Source of the DNA: an uncultured Paracoccaceae bacterium
GTDB taxonomy: Bacteria > Pseudomonadota > Alphaproteobacteria > Rhodobacterales > Rhodobacteraceae
NCBI GenBank assembly: GCA_937132145.1
Contig: CAKZNY010000204.1
Location: 1 to 13,650, forward strand
DNA length: 13,650 nt
Direction of reading: 5' to 3'
Shown here piece after piece: positions 1 to 6,473 of the stretch. The translations under genes were made by a program, and so were the position numbers. The notes under the pieces were generated by a model. The model ran no database searches and was not told the DNA's origin. It saw only the letters and a list, made by a program, of their open reading frames with translations. Position 1 is the first letter of the stretch. Every line of letters begins with the position of its first letter.

Positions 1-141
1 GGCAGCAACTGGCTGGGTCTGCCACGCCGCGAGGCCTATGCCGTGGAGGACATCCGCCTAACACCGCTGGCACCCGGCTGGTTGATCCTGCTGCTGGTGG
101 CCATGCTGTCGATATTCGCGTGGCGGATTGAGGGGCGGTGA
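1..141 (+). CDS. C-terminal fragment of a membrane protein (partial)
   Basis: The first 46 codons in frame 1 are open and end in TGA at 139-141, so this is the 3' end of a gene that starts outside the window. The fragment has a polar stretch (WLGLPRREAYAVEDIRL) followed by one hydrophobic helix (about residues 25-41, GWLILLLVAMLSIFAW) and a short charged tail, RIEGR. This is the layout of a single C-terminal transmembrane anchor with the last residues in the cytoplasm. The start, the main domain and the function cannot be seen. Some large membrane proteins of Rhodobacterales end this way, but that is recollection and not proof. It is not obviously related to the glycolate genes, because a 68-base gap with a palindrome and possible promoter separates it from glcD. 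Confidence 0.6.
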   Translation, partial: GSNWLGLPRREAYAVEDIRLTPLAPGWLILLLVAMLSIFAWRIEGR

Positions 142-151
142 AATTGTCATC

Positions 152-180
152 TTGCTAATGCGGCGTTTTGGTAATACAAA
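152..180 (+). promoter_or_regulatory. Possible sigma-70 promoter for the glc operon
   Basis: TTGCTA at 152-157 and TACAAA at 175-180 are separated by 17 bases, a canonical spacing, although neither hexamer is a close match. The -10 hexamer overlaps the palindrome at 168-188, so a bound regulator would compete with RNA polymerase. An AT-rich TATAAA at 193-198 is an alternative -10 but would leave almost no leader before the chosen glcD start at 210. Confidence 0.3.
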
Positions 181-188
181 ATTACCAA
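168..188. promoter_or_regulatory. Palindromic operator candidate upstream of glcD
   Basis: A perfect 8-base inverted repeat, TTGGTAAT (168-175) and ATTACCAA (181-188), flanks a 5-base spacer. The TTGGT...ACCAA ends resemble sites bound by FadR-subfamily GntR regulators (for example PdhR, GlcC and LldR types), which often control glycolate and lactate genes. It lies 22 bases before the chosen glcD start and overlaps the likely promoter. The regulator gene is not in the window. Confidence 0.5.
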
Positions 189-209
189 TTGCTATAAATG
201 AGGCGCCTT

Positions 210-1643
210 ATGGACCTGCCAGAGCCAAATTTCGAGATTATTGCCCGCAAACCACAAATCGTCGCGCGGCTTCAGACTGTGTTGACCCATGACGCAGTGA
301 TTTACGACGAACACGAGGTGAAAGCCTATGAATGCGATGGTTTGTCGGCCTACCGCTGCCCGCCGATGATCGTGGTTTTGCCTTCCAGCACTGAAGAAGT
401 TGTTGCCGTTCTGAAAATCTGCCACGCCGAGGGGGTGCCTGTTGTGCCGCGCGGCTCTGGCACCTCGCTTTCGGGTGGGGCGTTGCCCACGGCAGATTCG
501 GTGGTTCTGGGGGTCTCGAAACTTAACAAGGTTTTGGAAACCAACTACGATGACCGCTATATTCGCGTGCAGGCCGGACGCACCAATCTGTCGGTGACGG
601 GCGCGGTCGAGGCACACGACTTCTTCTATGCCCCTGATCCCTCTAGCCAGTTGGCCTGCGCGATTGCGGGTAATATCGCCATGAATTCCGGCGGCGCGCA
701 TTGCCTGAAATATGGTGTGACCACGAACAACCTGCTGGGCGTGAAAATGGTCACGATGGAAGGCGAGGTGCTGGACATCGGCGGCGCGCATCTTGATGCG
801 GCGGGCTATGATCTGCTGGGGCTGATTTGCGGTTCTGAGGGCCAACTAGGTGTCGTGACCGAGGCGACTTTGCGGATTTTGCACAAGCCCGAAGGCGCGC
901 GGCCTGTGTTGATTGGCTATGACAGTAACGAGGTCGCGGGGGCTTGTGTGTCCGACATTATCAAGGCGGGCGTTCTGCCTGTGGCGATTGAATTTATGGA
1001 CCGCCCTGTGATCCGCGCCGCCGAAAAATTCGTAAACGCGGGGTATCCCGATGTGGAGGCGTTGTTGATTGTCGAGGTCGAGGGTTCGGCGAGCGAAATC
1101 GACGAGCAACTGGCCCTGATTTGCGCAATCGCCAAACGCCATAATCCGGTGGAGCTGCGCGAAAGCCAAAGCGAGGAAGAATCCGCCACCATCTGGAAAG
1201 GCCGCAAAGCCGCGTTCGGGGCGATGGGGCAAATAAGTGATTACATGTGTCTGGACGGCACGATTCCGGTTAGCCAACTGCCGTTTGTCCTGGGCCGCAT
1301 TGCCGAGATGTCCGAAGAATACGGGCTGGCGGTGGGCAATGTTTTCCACGCAGGGGATGGCAATATGCACCCGTTGATTTTGTATGATGCGAACAAGGAA
1401 GGCGACCTTGAGCTTTGCGAAAAAATGGGTGCGGAAATCCTGAAACTATGTGTCGAGGTTGGCGGTTGCCTGACCGGCGAACACGGTGTGGGCATTGAAA
1501 AGCGCGACCTTATGGGTACGCAATACACCGATGCGGACATCGAAATTCAGCTTGGCGTGAAGGACGTATTTGACCCTAAATGGTTGCTAAACCCCGCCAA
1601 AGTATTCCCGCTAACTTTGACCGAGAGCCGGAGAGCATCATGA
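210..1643 (+). CDS. glcD: Glycolate oxidase subunit GlcD, FAD-linked
   Basis: This is the FAD-binding catalytic subunit of glycolate oxidase, which oxidises glycolate (and often D-lactate) to glyoxylate and passes electrons through GlcE and GlcF to the respiratory chain. The product has 477 residues, normal for the family. The PCMH-type FAD domain carries PRGSGTSLSGG at residues 80-90. The C-terminal FAD-oxidase domain carries HAGDGNMHPL at 380-389, GEHGVGIEK at 423-431 and LNPAK at 460-464. I chose ATG 210 over the in-frame ATG 198 because GAGG at 200-203 gives a good Shine-Dalgarno six bases upstream, and the family normally begins close to this point. The stop overlaps the glcE start as ATGA. 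A single FAD oxidase could also be a D-lactate dehydrogenase, but glcE and glcF behind it favour glycolate oxidase. Confidence 0.93.
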   Translation: MDLPEPNFEIIARKPQIVARLQTVLTHDAVIYDEHEVKAYECDGLSAYRCPPMIVVLPSSTEEVVAVLKICHAEGVPVVPRGSGTSLSGGALPTADSVVLGVSKLNKVLETNYDDRYIRVQAGRTNLSVTGAVEAHDFFYAPDPSSQLACAIAGNIAMNSGGAHCLKYGVTTNNLLGVKMVTMEGEVLDIGGAHLDAAGYDLLGLICGSEGQLGVVTEATLRILHKPEGARPVLIGYDSNEVAGACVSDIIKAGVLPVAIEFMDRPVIRAAEKFVNAGYPDVEALLIVEVEGSASEIDEQLALICAIAKRHNPVELRESQSEEESATIWKGRKAAFGAMGQISDYMCLDGTIPVSQLPFVLGRIAEMSEEYGLAVGNVFHAGDGNMHPLILYDANKEGDLELCEKMGAEILKLCVEVGGCLTGEHGVGIEKRDLMGTQYTDADIEIQLGVKDVFDPKWLLNPAKVFPLTLTESRRAS

Positions 1644-2704
1644 ACCCGACAAGTGAGACTGAACTGGCCGAAGCGATCGCCTCGGCAAAAGGGCCGTTGC
1701 GGATTGTTGGCGGTGATACACGCAAAATCGGGAATCCGGTTGAGGGCGAGGCCCTTCACACCTCCGGTCTAAGTGGCATCACTTTATACGAACCGGGCGC
1801 CCTGACGCTTGTTGCGCAAGCCGGCACACCACTGGCCGAAATCGAAGCGGCACTGGCATCCGAAAACCAGCGCTTGCCGTTCGAGCCAAACGACATGCGT
1901 GCGCTCTTCGGCACCAAGGGGCAATCCACAATTGGCGGCGTCGTGGCCACCAACGCCTCCGGCCCGCGCCGCATTCAGGCAGGCGCGTGTCGTGACAGCG
2001 TGATTGGTGTGCGGTTTGTGGATGGGCAAGGGCAAATTCTGAAAAATGGCGGGCGGGTGATGAAGAACGTCACCGGCTATGATCTGGTCAAACTGATGAC
2101 CGGCAGCCACGGCACGCTAGGCGTTTTGTCCGAGATTTCCTTCAAGGTTTTACCCGCACCCGAGGCCACCGCGACCGTAATGATTGACGGTCAATCGGAT
2201 GAAGAAGCCGTTGCGACCATGTCCGACGCCCTCGGTTCTCCGTTCGATGTGAACGGGGCGGCGCATGTTGCAGGTCAGACGGTTATCAGGGTCGAAGGCT
2301 TGGCGGGTTCTGTTAAATATCGTGCGGCGGAACTGGTGAAAAAGCTGGGCGGCGAGGTCGTGGATTTCGACTGGACCACGGTGCGCGATGTGCTGCCATT
2401 TGCAAATCAAACGGGCGATGTCTGGCGTTTCTCGGTCAAGCCCTCGGACGGCCCGAAACTTGGGGCGGCCTTGCGGGAAACCGGCGCAGAAGTGATTTAT
2501 GACTGGGGCGGCGGGCTGGTTTGGGCGCTTTCCACAGGCGGTGACATGCGCGGATTGATGGGGGACATCGCGGGTCATGCGACGCTGATACGGGGCACGG
2601 GCTATCCGGTATTCCACCCTGAATCGACGGGCATCAGGCTGCTGAACGAGGGGCTGCGAATGAAGTTCGACCCTCGCAATATTCTAAACGTAGGGCGTAT
2701 GTAG
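1640..2704 (+). CDS. glcE: Glycolate oxidase subunit GlcE, FAD-binding
   Basis: This is the second FAD-binding subunit of glycolate oxidase, with 354 residues, and is required with GlcD and GlcF for activity. The start at ATG 1640 overlaps the glcD stop in an ATGA arrangement and has GGAGAG at 1630-1635 as ribosome binding site. A longer in-frame start near 1580 would run deep into glcD and is unlikely. The FAD-binding half shows GPLRIVGGDTRK near residues 18-29 (a variant of the usual glycine-rich loop), STIGGVVATNASGPRR at 96-111 and the GYDLVKLMTGSHGTLGVLSE stretch at 146-165. The end, FDPRNILNVGRM, is typical of GlcE. It lacks the C-terminal His-rich motif of GlcD, as expected. The stop abuts the glcF start, so translational coupling is likely. 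Confidence 0.93.
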   Translation: MNPTSETELAEAIASAKGPLRIVGGDTRKIGNPVEGEALHTSGLSGITLYEPGALTLVAQAGTPLAEIEAALASENQRLPFEPNDMRALFGTKGQSTIGGVVATNASGPRRIQAGACRDSVIGVRFVDGQGQILKNGGRVMKNVTGYDLVKLMTGSHGTLGVLSEISFKVLPAPEATATVMIDGQSDEEAVATMSDALGSPFDVNGAAHVAGQTVIRVEGLAGSVKYRAAELVKKLGGEVVDFDWTTVRDVLPFANQTGDVWRFSVKPSDGPKLGAALRETGAEVIYDWGGGLVWALSTGGDMRGLMGDIAGHATLIRGTGYPVFHPESTGIRLLNEGLRMKFDPRNILNVGRM

Positions 2705-3994
2705 ATGCAGACGAATTTTACTGACGAACAGTTGAAAGACCCGGGGATCAAGCGGGCGAACGAGATTCTTCGCTCCTGCGTTCACTGCGGTTTCTGCACG
2801 GCGACTTGTCCGACGTATCAGATCTTGGGGGATGAACTCGATAGCCCCCGTGGGCGAATTTACCTGATCAAGGATATGCTGGAAAATAATCGCATACCGG
2901 ACGAAAAAACCGTTCTGCATATCGACCGCTGCCTGTCCTGCCTTGCCTGCATGACCACCTGCCCGTCGGGCGTGCACTATATGCATCTTGTGGATCATGC
3001 GCGCGAATACATTAACAATAATTATAAACGCCCGCTGGCAGATCGCGCCATGCGGTTCGTATTGTCGAAAATCCTGCCCTATCCCAACCGTTTCCGGCTG
3101 TCGATTTATGGCGCGTGGATGGCAAAGCCGTTCAAGTTCGCCCTGCCTAAGATGCTAAGAGCAATGGTGGATTTCGCGCCTGACAAGATGCCTCCGCCCA
3201 GCCCGATGGACAAACCGCAGGTGTTTCCCGCCCAAGGTACGCGCCGCAAGCGTGTGGCCTTGATGACCGGCTGTGCGCAACGTGCCCTTGATACTGACAT
3301 TAACGAGGCGACCATCCGCCTGCTAACCCGCCACGGTTGCGATGTTGTGATCGCGCGCGGCATGGGGTGTTGCGGGGCATTGACGCATCACATGGGCAAA
3401 ACGAACGAGAGCCATAAGTCGGCTGCGCGCAACATTTCGGCATGGATGGCCGAGTTTAACGGCGAGGGGCTGGATGCGATTGTCATCAACACCTCCGGCT
3501 GCGGGACGACCGTGAAGGACTATGGGTATATGTTCCGCAATGACCCGCTGGCCAAGGATGCCGCCACCGTGTCAGGTCTGGCCCGTGACATCACCGAGGT
3601 TATGTCCGACCTTGGTCTCGAAAATGTCGAGAAGCGCGCGCTGCGGGTTGCCTACCACTCGGCCTGCTCATTGCAACACGGGCAACAGATCAAACTTGAG
3701 CCTAAGCGGTTGCTGGCGCAGGCCGGTTTCACCGTTCTTGAACCCGAGGATGCGCATCTTTGTTGTGGCTCGGCTGGCACATATAACCTGATGCAGCCTG
3801 AAATTTCCGGCGAGTTGAAAGACCGTAAAGTGGCCACGCTGGAAGCAACCGATCCGCAGATCATTGCCGCTGGTAATATCGGTTGTATGATGCAAATCAG
3901 CTCCGGCACAGAAATCCCGATGGTTCACACCGTCGAGCTTCTGGACTGGGCGACGGGTGGTCCGAAACCCGCAAAACTGGGTGAAAATTTCTAG
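2705..3994 (+). CDS. glcF: Glycolate oxidase iron-sulfur subunit GlcF
   Basis: This is the iron-sulfur subunit that accepts electrons from the GlcD/GlcE flavins and probably hands them to quinone at the membrane. It has 429 residues. Two ferredoxin-type 4Fe-4S motifs are visible: C25, C28, C31, C35 (CVHCGFCTATCP) and C76, C79, C82, C86 (CLSCLACMTTCP). Two CCG domains follow, with CCG at residues 222-224 and 353-355, the cysteine-rich domains typical of GlcF, LutA and HdrB-like proteins. The start codon directly follows the glcE stop with no intervening base, so its ribosome binding site lies within the glcE 3' end. All expected cysteines are present, so the complex should be functional. Confidence 0.95.
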   Translation: MQTNFTDEQLKDPGIKRANEILRSCVHCGFCTATCPTYQILGDELDSPRGRIYLIKDMLENNRIPDEKTVLHIDRCLSCLACMTTCPSGVHYMHLVDHAREYINNNYKRPLADRAMRFVLSKILPYPNRFRLSIYGAWMAKPFKFALPKMLRAMVDFAPDKMPPPSPMDKPQVFPAQGTRRKRVALMTGCAQRALDTDINEATIRLLTRHGCDVVIARGMGCCGALTHHMGKTNESHKSAARNISAWMAEFNGEGLDAIVINTSGCGTTVKDYGYMFRNDPLAKDAATVSGLARDITEVMSDLGLENVEKRALRVAYHSACSLQHGQQIKLEPKRLLAQAGFTVLEPEDAHLCCGSAGTYNLMQPEISGELKDRKVATLEATDPQIIAAGNIGCMMQISSGTEIPMVHTVELLDWATGGPKPAKLGENF

Positions 3995-4003
3995 GGATTA
4001 ACG

Positions 4004-4387
4004 GTGCAGATTAAAGGCGCATTCATTCAGCATATCGGGGTCGTGCGCGATCGCGGCTCCAAATATGCGGTGAGCGCTGGTCGTGTTAGCAGCGACGCCG
4101 ACATCAAGAATTTTCTCAAACGTCTCAAGAAGGCCAAGAAATTTGCCAAGGCCACCCACAACACATGGGCCGCCCGCCTGTCTGACGGCACCGAGATCAA
4201 GAACGACGACGGCGAGGGCGGTGCAGGCATGATCATCCTGCAAATGATGGCCCGCGAGGGGATTGAGGACGCAATAATCGTCGTCACCCGCTGGTACGGC
4301 GGCACGCATCTGGGCGGCGATCGGTTCCGGCATGTGAAAACCTCTGTTCAGCATTTGTTCGATGCGGTAAGGTCGGGTGAATCCTAG
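4004..4387 (+). CDS. IMPACT/YigZ-family protein, eukaryotic-like type
   Basis: This is a 127-residue protein of the IMPACT (UPF0029) family. It starts at GTG 4004 with AGGG at 3993-3996 seven bases upstream, nine bases after glcF. The family core is clear: ATHNTWAARL at residues 50-59, NDDGEGGAG at 67-75 and VVTRWYGGTHLGGDRFRH at 93-110. The RWYGG..LG.DRF.H signature resembles eukaryotic IMPACT/YIH1 (which act in translational control through Gcn1/Gcn2) more than bacterial YigZ, which normally has GG-LV-AY there. It also lacks the C-terminal ferredoxin-fold domain of YigZ. The molecular role in bacteria is unclear. A role in translation or ribosome biology is an inference from the family. It is probably cotranscribed with glcDEF and rmuC without evident functional connection. 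Confidence 0.82.
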   Translation: MQIKGAFIQHIGVVRDRGSKYAVSAGRVSSDADIKNFLKRLKKAKKFAKATHNTWAARLSDGTEIKNDDGEGGAGMIILQMMAREGIEDAIIVVTRWYGGTHLGGDRFRHVKTSVQHLFDAVRSGES

Positions 4388-4402
4388 GAACGGAACGCTC
4401 GA

Positions 4403-5767
4403 ATGCTCGCTGATTACGTGATACAAATCCAAAATGACCCCGCTTTGATGGCCCTGATAGGCGCTATTTTTGTGATCGTGGGGTTGCTGATCTGGCGGCG
4501 CGCTGGCCCTTTGTCGGCGGCAAAGACCGAAGTGGAATTGCTTGAAAACAAGGCGACTGAACGAGGCCAACAACTGGTCGAGATGCGCGAAGAAATGGTG
4601 CGGTTTACGGCCCTGAAAGAACAGTGGCAGGCGGATTACTCCGAATTGAACGCCGCGCGGGCCATGATCAGCACCCAAAAAGCCGACATTGCAAGTTTAA
4701 ATGCAACTCTTGAGCATCAGCGCGTGACCGATGGCACCTTGAAAGAACAGTTTGCGAACCTTGCTAACGAGGTGATGAAATCGCAATCCGCCGACTTCAA
4801 GAAAGCAAATGCTGAACAGTTGAAACATGTTCTGGAGCCATTGAAAGACAACATAGATTCGTTCAAAAAAGAACTTCGCGGTGTGCATGAAGGTGCGGGT
4901 AAAGAGCGGGTGGAATTGTTAACGATTATTAATGAGCTGGCAAAGCAAAGTCAGAATGTTTCGGATCAGGCTCATAATTTGACGCAAGCCTTGAAGGGTG
5001 ACAGCCAGAAGCAAGGCGCGTGGGGCGAGATTATTCTTGCTCGTATTCTGGAGAGCAGCGGTTTGCGCGAGGGGGAAGAATACGAAACGCAGACCACATT
5101 CAGAGACGAAGAAAACCGCAATAAACGCCCTGATGTTATAATTAACTTTCCTGATGGCAGACGGTTGATTGTTGATTCCAAGGTGTCGCTGGTCGCTTAT
5201 AACGAAGCTGTGAACGCTGTGGACGATGAAGTAAGAGCACGCAAAATGAAGGAGCATATTGCCTCGGTTAAGCGCCACATCGATGATCTTTCGGGCAAGA
5301 ATTATCCTGAGCTGGATGATAGCACGGCAAATTACGTAATCCTGTTTATGCCAATAGAAAGTGCGTTTTCTGAAGCAGTTCGGGCCAATTTGACCGACTA
5401 CGCGATCCGGAAAAATGTCGGGCTGGCGTCTCCGACAACGCTGACAGTTATGCTGCGAACCGTAGAAGAACATTGGTCTGTGGAGCGGCGAAACAAGAAC
5501 GCGCTTGAGATCGCCGTTGAGGCCGGGAAAATGTACGATAAATTTTACGCGTTTCTGGAAGATATGACCAAACTGGGAAACCAGATGAAGACAGCACAGG
5601 GGACATATGGCAAAGCCATGAATAAACTAACCGAGGGGACGGGAAATTTGGTGGGGCGTGCAAAAAGCTTGAAAGCCCTCGGGGCAGATGCGAAAAAACA
5701 GATCATAATGGAAAATGAATCCGCGGACGATTCACGCTTGTTAAATCCCCCAGACACCCCCTCTTGA
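4403..5767 (+). CDS. rmuC: DNA recombination protein RmuC
   Basis: RmuC-family protein of 454 residues, linked in E. coli to limiting inversions at short inverted repeats and thought to be a nuclease. An N-terminal membrane helix (about residues 14-31, LMALIGAIFVIVGLLIW) is followed by a long coiled-coil region (about 40-200), then the conserved RmuC domain. RPDVIINFPDGRRLIVDSKV at 242-261 includes a D-x-K motif (258-260) like the core of PD-(D/E)XK nucleases. YVILFMPIESAF and the later EEHWSVERRNKNA are family hallmarks. The start at ATG 4403 has CGGAA at 4391-4395. It begins 15 bases after the IMPACT-family gene, suggesting cotranscription. By eye its second half is richer in A+T than the glc genes. 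The heat-shock-type promoter of hsp20 overlaps its stop codon. Confidence 0.93.
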   Translation: MLADYVIQIQNDPALMALIGAIFVIVGLLIWRRAGPLSAAKTEVELLENKATERGQQLVEMREEMVRFTALKEQWQADYSELNAARAMISTQKADIASLNATLEHQRVTDGTLKEQFANLANEVMKSQSADFKKANAEQLKHVLEPLKDNIDSFKKELRGVHEGAGKERVELLTIINELAKQSQNVSDQAHNLTQALKGDSQKQGAWGEIILARILESSGLREGEEYETQTTFRDEENRNKRPDVIINFPDGRRLIVDSKVSLVAYNEAVNAVDDEVRARKMKEHIASVKRHIDDLSGKNYPELDDSTANYVILFMPIESAFSEAVRANLTDYAIRKNVGLASPTTLTVMLRTVEEHWSVERRNKNALEIAVEAGKMYDKFYAFLEDMTKLGNQMKTAQGTYGKAMNKLTEGTGNLVGRAKSLKALGADAKKQIIMENESADDSRLLNPPDTPS

Positions 5768-5788
5768 AACCCTGAAAACCACGCATAT
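5763..5788 (+). promoter_or_regulatory. Sigma-32 (RpoH)-type promoter for hsp20
   Basis: CTTGAAA at 5763-5769 is an exact match to the heat-shock -35 consensus and overlaps the rmuC stop codon. A -10 region at 5781-5788 (ACGCATAT) resembles the CCCATNT consensus at a spacing of about 12-14 bases. Transcription would start near 5795, just before the first leader hairpin. Confidence 0.55.
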
Positions 5789-5799
5789 GTATCACGTAT

Positions 5800-5893
5800 C
5801 GGATGCCGCTAACGGGTCCGGTGCTTGACTACAGGCCTGTCCATGTCGGAGGGCCAAACCACGTATCGCTCTAAAGGAGGATGCTTTATGCGT
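5800..5893 (+). promoter_or_regulatory. ROSE-like RNA thermometer candidate in the hsp20 leader
   Basis: The leader can form three consecutive hairpins. Hairpin 1 (5800-5820) is CGGAU, bulged G, CCG, loop CUAA, then CGG and GUCCG. Hairpin 2 (5834-5855) pairs GGCC with GGCC and UCC with GGA around AUGUC. In hairpin 3, UCGCU at 5866-5870 faces AGGA at 5875-5878 of the Shine-Dalgarno, leaving the internal G (5868) bulged. This matches the conserved UYGCU-to-SD pairing of ROSE elements. ACGUA at 5861-5865 can also pair with UGCGU across the start codon, though a 10-base internal loop separates the two helices. The leader length of about 90 nt and position before an Hsp20 gene fit the ROSE class. 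Confidence 0.55.
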
Positions 5894-6340
5894 ACTTATG
5901 ATCTAACCCCGCTTTACCGTTCCACTGTCGGTTTCGACCGTTTGGCCAGCATTATGGACAACGTGAAATCGCTGGATTCCAGCCAAAGTGGCTACCCCCC
6001 ATATAACATCGAGAAAATTGGCGATGATGCCTACCGCATCTCTATCGCTGTCGCCGGATTCACCGACGCTGACCTTTCAATCGAGGCCCGCGACGGTCAA
6101 CTTGTCATCGCTGGTAAGAAGGTTGCCGAGGAAAAAGAGGTTAACTACCTCCACCGTGGCATCGCGACCCGTGCGTTCGAAAAACGGTTCCAGCTGGCTG
6201 ACCACGTTCGTGCCACCGGTGCGACAACTGAAAACGGGTTGTTGCATGTTGAGTTGGTGCGCGAAGTGCCCGAAGCCCTGAAACCCCGCAAGATCGAGAT
6301 CGTCGCGGGCGGTCAGATTGATGGCTCCATCGATGTATAA
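5888..6340 (+). CDS. Small heat-shock protein, Hsp20/IbpA family
   Basis: An ATP-independent holdase chaperone of 150 residues that binds unfolding proteins in the cytoplasm. The start at ATG 5888 is set by AAGGAGG at 5874-5880 with a seven-base spacer. The upstream in-frame start at 5825 would cover the structured leader and has no comparable ribosome site. The N-terminus, MRTYDLTPLYRSTVGFDRL, is the IbpA-type N-terminal arm. The alpha-crystallin domain spans about residues 36-128, including YNIEKIGDDAYRISIAVAGF and ENGLLHVELVREVPE. The C-terminal KPRKIEI holds the I-x-I motif (137-139) used in oligomer assembly. The CTTGAAA promoter and ROSE-like leader suggest control by both heat-shock sigma factor and RNA melting. 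It appears to be a single-gene unit ending at the terminator at 6366. Confidence 0.93.
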   Translation: MRTYDLTPLYRSTVGFDRLASIMDNVKSLDSSQSGYPPYNIEKIGDDAYRISIAVAGFTDADLSIEARDGQLVIAGKKVAEEKEVNYLHRGIATRAFEKRFQLADHVRATGATTENGLLHVELVREVPEALKPRKIEIVAGGQIDGSIDV

Positions 6341-6365
6341 GCAGACTTAACTAGCTGTTCACATG

Positions 6366-6395
6366 CCCGCTCCGAATTTCTCGGGGCGGGTTTTT
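6366..6395 (+). terminator. Rho-independent terminator after hsp20
   Basis: A 10-base-pair stem pairs CCCGCTCCGA (6366-6375) with TCGGGGCGGG (6381-6390), with one T-G wobble, around a five-base ATTTC loop. It is followed directly by TTTTT at 6391-6395. This is a strong intrinsic terminator 25 bases after the hsp20 stop. Confidence 0.92.
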
Positions 6396-6444
6396 GCCTA
6401 CCGCCGCATAATTTCGTGCGAAAACGCCATGCCTCTGTTAGCAT

Positions 6445-6457
6445 TCCGGTAACCGGA
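6445..6457. promoter_or_regulatory. Short perfect palindrome before the pseudo-caspase gene
   Basis: TCCGGT (6445-6450) and ACCGGA (6452-6457) form a perfect 6-1-6 inverted repeat five bases before the GGAGGG ribosome site of the next gene. It could be an operator or a short mRNA hairpin. A 12-base G+C-rich palindrome may also be chance. Confidence 0.25.
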
Positions 6458-6473
6458 TTGTCGGAGGGACAGT

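Noticed and set aside
192..1370. Long minus-strand open frames opposite glcD
   Set aside because: They are antisense to a clear FAD oxidase gene, have His/Arg/Asn-rich translations without family motifs, and reflect codon bias of the plus strand.
5825..5887. A 21-residue N-terminal extension of Hsp20
   Set aside because: The added residues are unlike any Hsp20 N-terminus, and the segment forms the structured leader. The AAGGAGG site fixes the start at 5888.
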